Shown here piece after piece: positions 58,960-64,000 of a stretch of DNA of 64,000 nucleotides. The first letter of the stretch is position 1. The number at the start of each line of letters is the position of its first letter. Source of the DNA: Oasisia sp. SBJ-2009 (Eukaryota; Annelida; Polychaeta; Sabellida; Siboglinidae); assembly GCA_964017155.1 (NCBI GenBank), contig OZ024858.1, positions 22,083,657 to 22,147,656 on the forward strand. Direction: 5' to 3'. Under the pieces are notes generated by a model that searched no databases, was not told where the DNA came from, and saw only the letters and a program-made list of their open reading frames with translations. The position numbers were made by a program, and so were the translations under genes.

Positions 58960-59965
58960 ATACGTGCTTTCCCTAGTATACAATCAAGGTATAATATATG
59001 AGGGTACCTTGTTTCCTTTGTGAACTGCAAGTTGTGCATAATATAGAGACCTAAGTTAATCACGTATGGTTCGATAATACGAAATGGTGTATTTTACGTT
59101 ATCCGGTATTCTACGTTATCGCGGGGAAGAAAGCATAATAACACATTCCATACTGTTCATATGGCAAAGTTTAGGCCAGATCCGAACGAAAGAGGTTCTG
59201 CTGCGGGTCTAACGCACAATTTGCAAAACCAAAGATAAGTTTGTATTTAGCAATACATGCATGACAAACAAATGTAATATTGTACTAGCTAGATTCCCTT
59301 CAAAATGAAATAATTTTGTTTTCAGAGTTTATATTCAAGGTATACTATACAACATTAACTTATTTATTTTGTGAAATAAAAGTTGTGCATGATATACATA
59401 CCTAATTTAATTACATATGGTCCAATAATACCAAATGATGTATTTTACGTTATCCGGTATTTTACGTTATCGCGGGGAAGGAAGCATTGTAACACATTTC
59501 ATGGCGTTCTTATGACAACGTTTAGACCAGATTAAAACGAAAGTGGTTCTGCTGCGGGTCTAACACACAATTTGCCAAACCAAAGATAAGTTTGTATTTA
59601 GCAATGCATGCATGACACACACATGAAACATTGTACTAGCTAGATTCCCTTCATAATGATAATGTTTTCTTTCCCAAATTTACATTCAAGATATACTATA
59701 TGAGATTGCCTTGTTTAGTTTGTGAAATAAAAGTTGTGCATGATATACATACCTAATTTAATTACATATGGTTCAGTAATATGAAATGATGTATTTTACG
59801 TTATCCTGTATTCTACGTTATCGCGGGGAAGGAAGCATTGTAACACATTCCATGGTGTTCTTACGGCAACGTTTGGGCCAGATTCAAACGAAAGTGGTTT
59901 TGCTGCGGGTCTGACACCCAATTTGCAAAACCAAAGGTAAACTAGTGAGATTTCCTTCACAATGA
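58960..59965. repeat. 351-bp tandem repeat, about 2.8 copies
   Basis: Anchor sites recur at exactly 351 bp: 59088, 59439, 59790 and 59105, 59456, 59807. Shared text includes AAGTTGTGCATGATATACAT, GGTTCTGCTGCGGGTCTAAC and AATTTGCAAAACCAAAG. The copies differ by scattered substitutions. The left copy starts less cleanly and the right one ends in the GGTAAACTAGTGAGATT region. Confidence 0.9.
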
Positions 59966-60412
59966 GAGATTACTACCGTATAATTCCACTTAGACTTAGT
60001 TATTTTTGTATGCAAAATTAAGCTATCACTTGCAGCTCTTTTAAATCAGAAATCTGGAAAACAAAATGATAGCTAGCTAATGGTGTAGCATTCTTGCACA
60101 AAGGACATATAAAACATTATAGTAAACATGTATTGATATCGTAAAATACACACATATGTAACATTTGAAAGGAATGCTGTTATTAACCCAAATAGTATCA
60201 AGTCAACGAAACGCGAGTGGAATTCATAACAGAAACATTTGAACATATTCAGACACATGTAACATAATACTACGTTTCAGGGAGTATTTATCAGTTCATT
60301 GTAGCGTGTAATATCTATTGGGTATCTTCTTCAACTTGTGTTGTTTTAAAGTTAAAGTAAAAAGCCGCGAAAGTCAGCAAACAATCAATATATACTACGA
60401 TAAAACAGTTGA

Positions 60413-60824
60413 CTTGACCCCCCGGAAGCTAGAAAGAGAAGAAGCCATGAAATTCCAGGGAAAGATGCGAATACACAGAGCGAAGAACTGATCGAAGTTG
60501 GAAATCAACGCTTATACAAAAATGCAACCATACCATTGTATGTGAGAGACTATTTCGAAGTTCATGATGACTTCAAAGACGATGCATGGATGCCTTCAAA
60601 CCGCACTAAATACGAGAACCTTGCCATTCTTAAAACACACTCTCGCAGAAACCTAATGCACCTTGCAAGTAGATTTCACCGAGACCTACATGTGCCATTT
60701 TCTTGAGGAAATAAGCAGCGTGTACTACTCTAAGGACCAAGTGAAAGTTTCTCCTGCGGTGATACACTATAAAGGAGTTAACGGTGTAGTTGAAACACAA
60801 GAGCCTTGCGATGCTGCCAGATGA
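60413..60824 (+). pseudogene. Transposase-like protein fragment, frameshifted
   Basis: A 97-codon frame from 60413 contains LIEVGNQRLYKNATIPLYVR and ENLAILKTHSRRNLMHL, then shifts by one frame near 60664. The second frame carries LQVDFTETYMCHFLEEISSV followed by YYSKDQVKVSPAVIHYKG, and stops at 60822. The (L/M)QVDF(T/A)E(N/T)Y..., EI.S.(Y/H)......V..(H/S) pattern is one I associate with large uncharacterised transposon-encoded proteins of cnidarians, molluscs and other invertebrates, where the Asp would be a catalytic residue. After 60824 coding-like pieces continue with more stops. No start codon was identified. The family name is not known to me. Confidence 0.45.
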
Positions 60825-61711
60825 AATGGCGCAGTGTTGCATCGTAAAGATCATCGTTGGTTGGATCAAGCAAGTTAGTATAGGAACTGCACACTCGTGA
60901 ATTTGACGTGAATTATTCGAGGTCATGTGCGACATATCTGCGTCATGGCAGTACTTCGAAACCGCGCAAGGTAATGTGCTAAAGGACTGTACGATTGCTG
61001 CGTCATTTGTATTCAACGTTAACCAAGTTAACTAAACGCAGTTTGCAAAACAACGAATGACCAGATCGCTGCTATTTCTTCTGTCATACACGACAACAGT
61101 GTGGTCTTGTAATAACGCGACAGTTGTATCCCTGTCTAATGTTAAAATGCTGCCAAAATGCACAATATTATTTTGTATTCTACGTTATCATCAAATATGA
61201 TTGCTGATACATGAATACGTATACATGTACTATGAAACGTTACATATGTGCTGCAATATGTTGTAACATGTTGAGTATGTGTTCAGGTAATCTTATATTT
61301 AAGAGTATCTTTCAATAGATCAATGATAAGAAATTATTACATTCGCATGTATTCTACGTTATCCACATGCTGCAGTGTACACTTTAATTTGTCATGATAA
61401 TTACGCTCCTTCATCAAGACATTTCAGTTGTTGATGTTTCCATAAATGCTCCAGATGTCAAAATAAGTGTTAAGTGATATAATATATTGCGCACTGTATC
61501 GTTGTTGATGATTTAATGAATACACTATCACGATTTAGTTGCTTAATTTAATTCATTACGCATGTATTTAACACAAATGTCTGAACCATTTTAATAACAA
61601 TCATATCAAGGTATTATATATTTAACTAGCCCCAAAATCCATTATGTTTTCATAATATTACATAATGTAAAACGTATATATATATATTGCGCATGAACAA
61701 TCAGAAATGTT

Positions 61712-62046
61712 TGTATTCTACGTTATCCACGGGCGTCCTTTGGGGAAAGCTACGCCAGCTACCACATAGTTTGTTCAGACGATGACTATTTTGATGCAGT
61801 TGAAGACAAGATCCCAATGCAAGACATCGTACCAAAAGCATTTACGTGGCCTACTTGGTTCAATAATTGTGGCTTTTGGAAAACGGTCAACTACACATTT
61901 TTCTGTATCTTCAAAACAAGCTCACATTTTGCAAAAAAGAAATGTCATATTAAAAATAATCTGAACCTGAATCCGTTCTACATACTTCATAACCATGATA
62001 TCAGCTTGCATTACACGAATTGTTCATTTATTAATTGTTATTTTTA
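61712..62046 (+). pseudogene. Open frame linked to the transposon-like locus
   Basis: About 110 codons are open from inside a motif copy at 61712 to TAA 62044-62046. The first half looks protein-like (YASYHIVCSDDDYFDAVEDK, then PTWFNNCGFWKTVNYTFF), while the second half becomes Asn/Lys-rich. It might be a later segment or exon of the same transposase-like protein as 60413-60824, but no motif links them. Confidence 0.3.
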
Positions 62047-62107
62047 AGTATATCCACGCATACTTAGTATGACAAGGTGGCGGATAACGTAGGATACATT
62101 GGACAAA

Positions 62108-62391
62108 ATGGCGAAAATATCATCACTGTTTGACGAGGTGATGCAAAAAACCATAGATAGCTTGGATGATAAAATTGATTGTTTCATAAAGCTGTACGCA
62201 TGTACTTTCGCATGAAAGTAATTATTTTCAAATACATAAAAAAATTGTTTTCTCCATTTATAAACCTGACTGATATAGACACATATCACGTACATTTAAA
62301 GGAAATGTGCTCAGTTCATGAATTACCCCCGCCATACACGAATGCACTAGAAACGATGGCACTAACAGAGAAACAACAGGAGACGATCCAG
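62108..62391 (+). pseudogene. Broken small coding sequence next to the inverse motif
   Basis: Ten bases after the inverse 17-bp motif, ATG 62108 opens MAKISSLFDEVMQKTIDSLD and about 15 more residues before a stop near 62214. A second frame (to 62391) reads INLTDIDTYHVHLKEMCSVH and ELPPPYTNALETMALTEKQQ and meets a donor-like CCAG followed by GTTTGA. The composition suggests a real but interrupted coding sequence, perhaps belonging to the transposon-like locus. No family is recognised. Confidence 0.3.
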
Positions 62392-62398
62392 GTTTGAG

Positions 62399-63139
62399 AA
62401 AATTACCGTGTAAGAGGAATCGTGGGAATTAAGAGTTTATAAGAGAAGAATGGATGAATGAGAGTGGAGGTTGGAGTGAAGGAAAGTTTGAAGAAATGAG
62501 AGATAAAACAAACTGGCAAAGAGAGCAGATTTCCAGAACGTGGAGGGAAAAGGAGCCGAGGAAGACCGAAATTGTCACGGGTGAATTGTATTAAGTGACC
62601 TAGAAAGAGTGGGAGGAGAATGGAGAGAAAAGAGCAACAGATAGAAGGAACATGATACTTGGACGTCACGTTTAAACACATGTCAGTCCAGACTCAACTT
62701 CAGAGAACGTAGTGAGAGGAAGAAAAAAAGACAATGGACAGGGAAATCATGATCAACTCACCCCTGCCGATAGTGATGCTAAGAAAAGAACAACAGCAAA
62801 ACGCCATTTGACCTTACTGTAATAACCGGGCAACTATTATTTTGAAAACTTAATATTCCTTAGCCATCATGACATTTTCGATGGTCTGTCACCTACTGGA
62901 CTGCAGCCAAAGACAGAAGTGGAGAATTCCTAACTGAATTATACTTGAATGATGAGACATTTCTTTGAGAAGGAAATTCTTACCCGTGCATCCTTATACC
63001 CTCTGTACTTTGTGACTATGAATCAGGTAGCCAGTTATTGAACAACGGGATTGGGGGGGCATGGCCTTCCTTGGACCCCCCCTCTGGCTACGCCAATGTT
63101 CCAAAATGGCGGCCCGGAAGTGACGCGTTGTGCGCAACC
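62399..63139. other. Purine-rich stretch and 3' flank of the mitochondrial carrier gene
   Basis: 62440-62780 is A/G-rich on the plus strand without tandem order. 62800-63139 would be the 3' UTR of the minus-strand carrier gene. No clear polyadenylation signal was located on the minus strand. Confidence 0.35.
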
Positions 63140-63309
63140 TCAGATAGGTGATATACCGACGACTCGCCGCAACTGTTCGAATATGAAGAACGTGATGATG
63201 GTGTGTGGTCCTATTCTCATCCATGTGGGGATGAACCCTTTGTAGAAGCCGAGTGGGCCTTCTGATTGCAGTGTCTTCAAGACGCAGTCTAGACTGTTGT
63301 GGTACGTAC
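63140..63309 (-). CDS. Mitochondrial carrier (SLC25, uncoupling-protein-like), last exon
   Basis: On the minus strand the acceptor CACGTTGCAG is followed from 63309 by two bases that complete a Ser codon and then by YHNSLDCVLKTLQSEG, YKGFIPTWMRIGPHTIITFF and FEQLRRVVGISPI, ending at TGA (63142-63140). This is the matrix loop and sixth membrane helix of the third repeat of the carrier fold, with the EG.....YKGF.P.W.R.GP signature of the uncoupling-protein/dicarboxylate branch. The family moves small metabolites or protons across the inner mitochondrial membrane. Phase matches the upstream exon across a 172-bp intron. The exact transported substrate cannot be told. Confidence 0.92.
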
Positions 63310-63481
63310 CTGCAACGTGAAAATAACGTGAAAAATGATTGTTTCTATTTTCGCGTGAAACAATGTAGCAATTTCTGCAAAATGATTACCAATCAGGTTC
63401 AGGCTCCACAAGGCTGATCAATATACAATGTTGCGGTATTATGTCGGCGACCAGAAATAAATAACAACCAAGATGGCGTAC

Positions 63482-63647
63482 TTTTAAGGTGTTGGTTCAT
63501 CATACGTGTCTTGACGATGTCAATTGGTGACGTAGTCAGAGCTGACATGAAGCCAGCTGCCATGGACGATACCATGTGTAGTGAGACGCCTTCTGTCATG
63601 AGTCCAGCGTTCAGCAGCATATGTTTTGTGTGGTCGTATGTTGGAAT
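63482..63647 (-). CDS. Mitochondrial carrier (SLC25, uncoupling-protein-like), penultimate exon
   Basis: On the minus strand the acceptor CCATGTCCGCAG precedes IPTYDHTKHMLLNAGLMTEG, VSLHMVSSMAAGFMSALTTS and PIDIVKTRMMNQHLK; the exon ends in phase 1 at CTTAAAA with donor GTACGC. PIDIVKTR is the carrier signature Px(D/E)xx(K/R)x(K/R) of the third repeat, placed after the fifth helix, and RMMNQ is typical of the UCP4/UCP5/SLC25A30 branch and related invertebrate carriers. The 55 residues plus one base join the next exon to give HLK-S-TYHNS. Earlier exons (first two carrier repeats) must lie right of the window. Confidence 0.92.
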
Positions 63648-63759
63648 CTGCGGACATGGAACATCGTTGTAAAGACTCGAGCGTTGTTTTTATTGCATTA
63701 AAAAACTGGATAACCCGGTTAGGTCGAGCAGGTCTCTTAGTAAGATTGTCTGTTGTTTA

Positions 63760-63800
<41 letters not shown>

Positions 63801-64000
63801 TCATTTAAGCCATGGGTTGTGACTACAGGGTTTGTGATTATTTGCAGCTATCTGTTATCTTGAATGTGGGAATGACGCAAACGCAATAAATCCTGGGTGT
63901 GTTTTAAATATACCCTAGAGGTGGTGGTCATGTATATATTAAAAGTCCTCGCGAATTAATTGCAACATGGCTTAATGCTTCCAATAGAGGTCGATATGAT
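63648..64000. other. Intron of the carrier gene with a (TA)n tract
   Basis: (TA)n at 63764-63798. No further carrier exon was found on the minus strand before the window ends. Confidence 0.5.

Larger units (their letters stand above)
58742..62098. mobile_element. Decayed transposon-like locus with twelve copies of TGTATTYTACGTTATCC
   Basis: Forward copies start at 58742, 58932, 59088, 59105, 59439, 59456, 59790, 59807, 61174, 61348 and 61712; one inverse copy is at 62082-62098. The paired copies (second member ending ATCGCGGGGAAG) lie in a 351-bp tandem repeat. Between the motif groups are the remains of transposase-like frames (60413-60824, 61712-62046). Many copies of a short motif on either side of a transposase-like gene suggest subterminal binding sites of a DNA transposon. 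The outer ends and target duplication were not found. Confidence 0.55.

Overview
This is eukaryotic (metazoan) DNA: coding sequence is split by GT-AG introns, non-coding sequence dominates, and there are tRNA-derived SINEs, LINE reverse transcriptases, TIR transposons and very many micro- and minisatellites. The gene content fits a marine invertebrate; the phylum cannot be fixed from the window. No prokaryotic feature, CRISPR array or operon is present. Four stretches of host coding sequence can be supported, and three of them belong to two recognisable genes. (1) 1101-1188 (+) looks like the last exon of a gene entering from the left. (2) 43348-43543 plus 48959-50070 (+) form a two-exon gene for a 435-residue protein ending in a SOCS box, probably a substrate receptor of a Cullin-RING E3 ligase with an N-myristoylation-type start; the phases of the two exons match (phase 1). 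(3) 63647-63482 plus 63309-63140 (-) are the last two exons of a mitochondrial carrier (SLC25 / uncoupling-protein-like), again with matching phases. Between the genes the window is a mosaic of tandem repeats (periods 15, 19, 23, 24, 26, 27, 28, 29, 30, 32, 36, 38, 52/55 and 351 bp) and transposon remains. Many arrays are free of stop codons over 1-1.6 kb, so they give long false ORFs. Mobile DNA includes: two copies of one LINE family (3.8-4.4 kb and 54.7-56.6 kb), an L2/CR1-like LINE on the minus strand (46.2-46.8 kb), two tRNA-type SINEs (39.2 and 45.5 kb), a 1235-bp TIR element (18.5-19.7 kb), a 302-bp MITE with a related terminus (29.3 kb), a Kolobok-like TTAA-flanked transposon with a broken THAP domain that has been invaded by the larger LINE (54.1-56.8 kb), a 1.4-kb tRNA-like palindrome (25.3-26.7 kb), and a decayed transposase-like locus (58.7-62.4 kb) carrying a 17-bp motif twelve times. 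The most unusual structures are: the 5.4-kb intron of the SOCS-box gene, whose 5' end is an array of about 45 units resembling splice donors and whose 3' end is an array of about 30 units resembling splice acceptors; the dispersed TGTATTYTACGTTATCC motif with its transposase-like remains; the nested Kolobok/LINE; CTCF-like motifs clustered at 57.0-57.6 kb; and a 39-bp inverted repeat in the probable 3' UTR of the SOCS-box gene. All calls come from reading the sequence and family knowledge; no database search was run.
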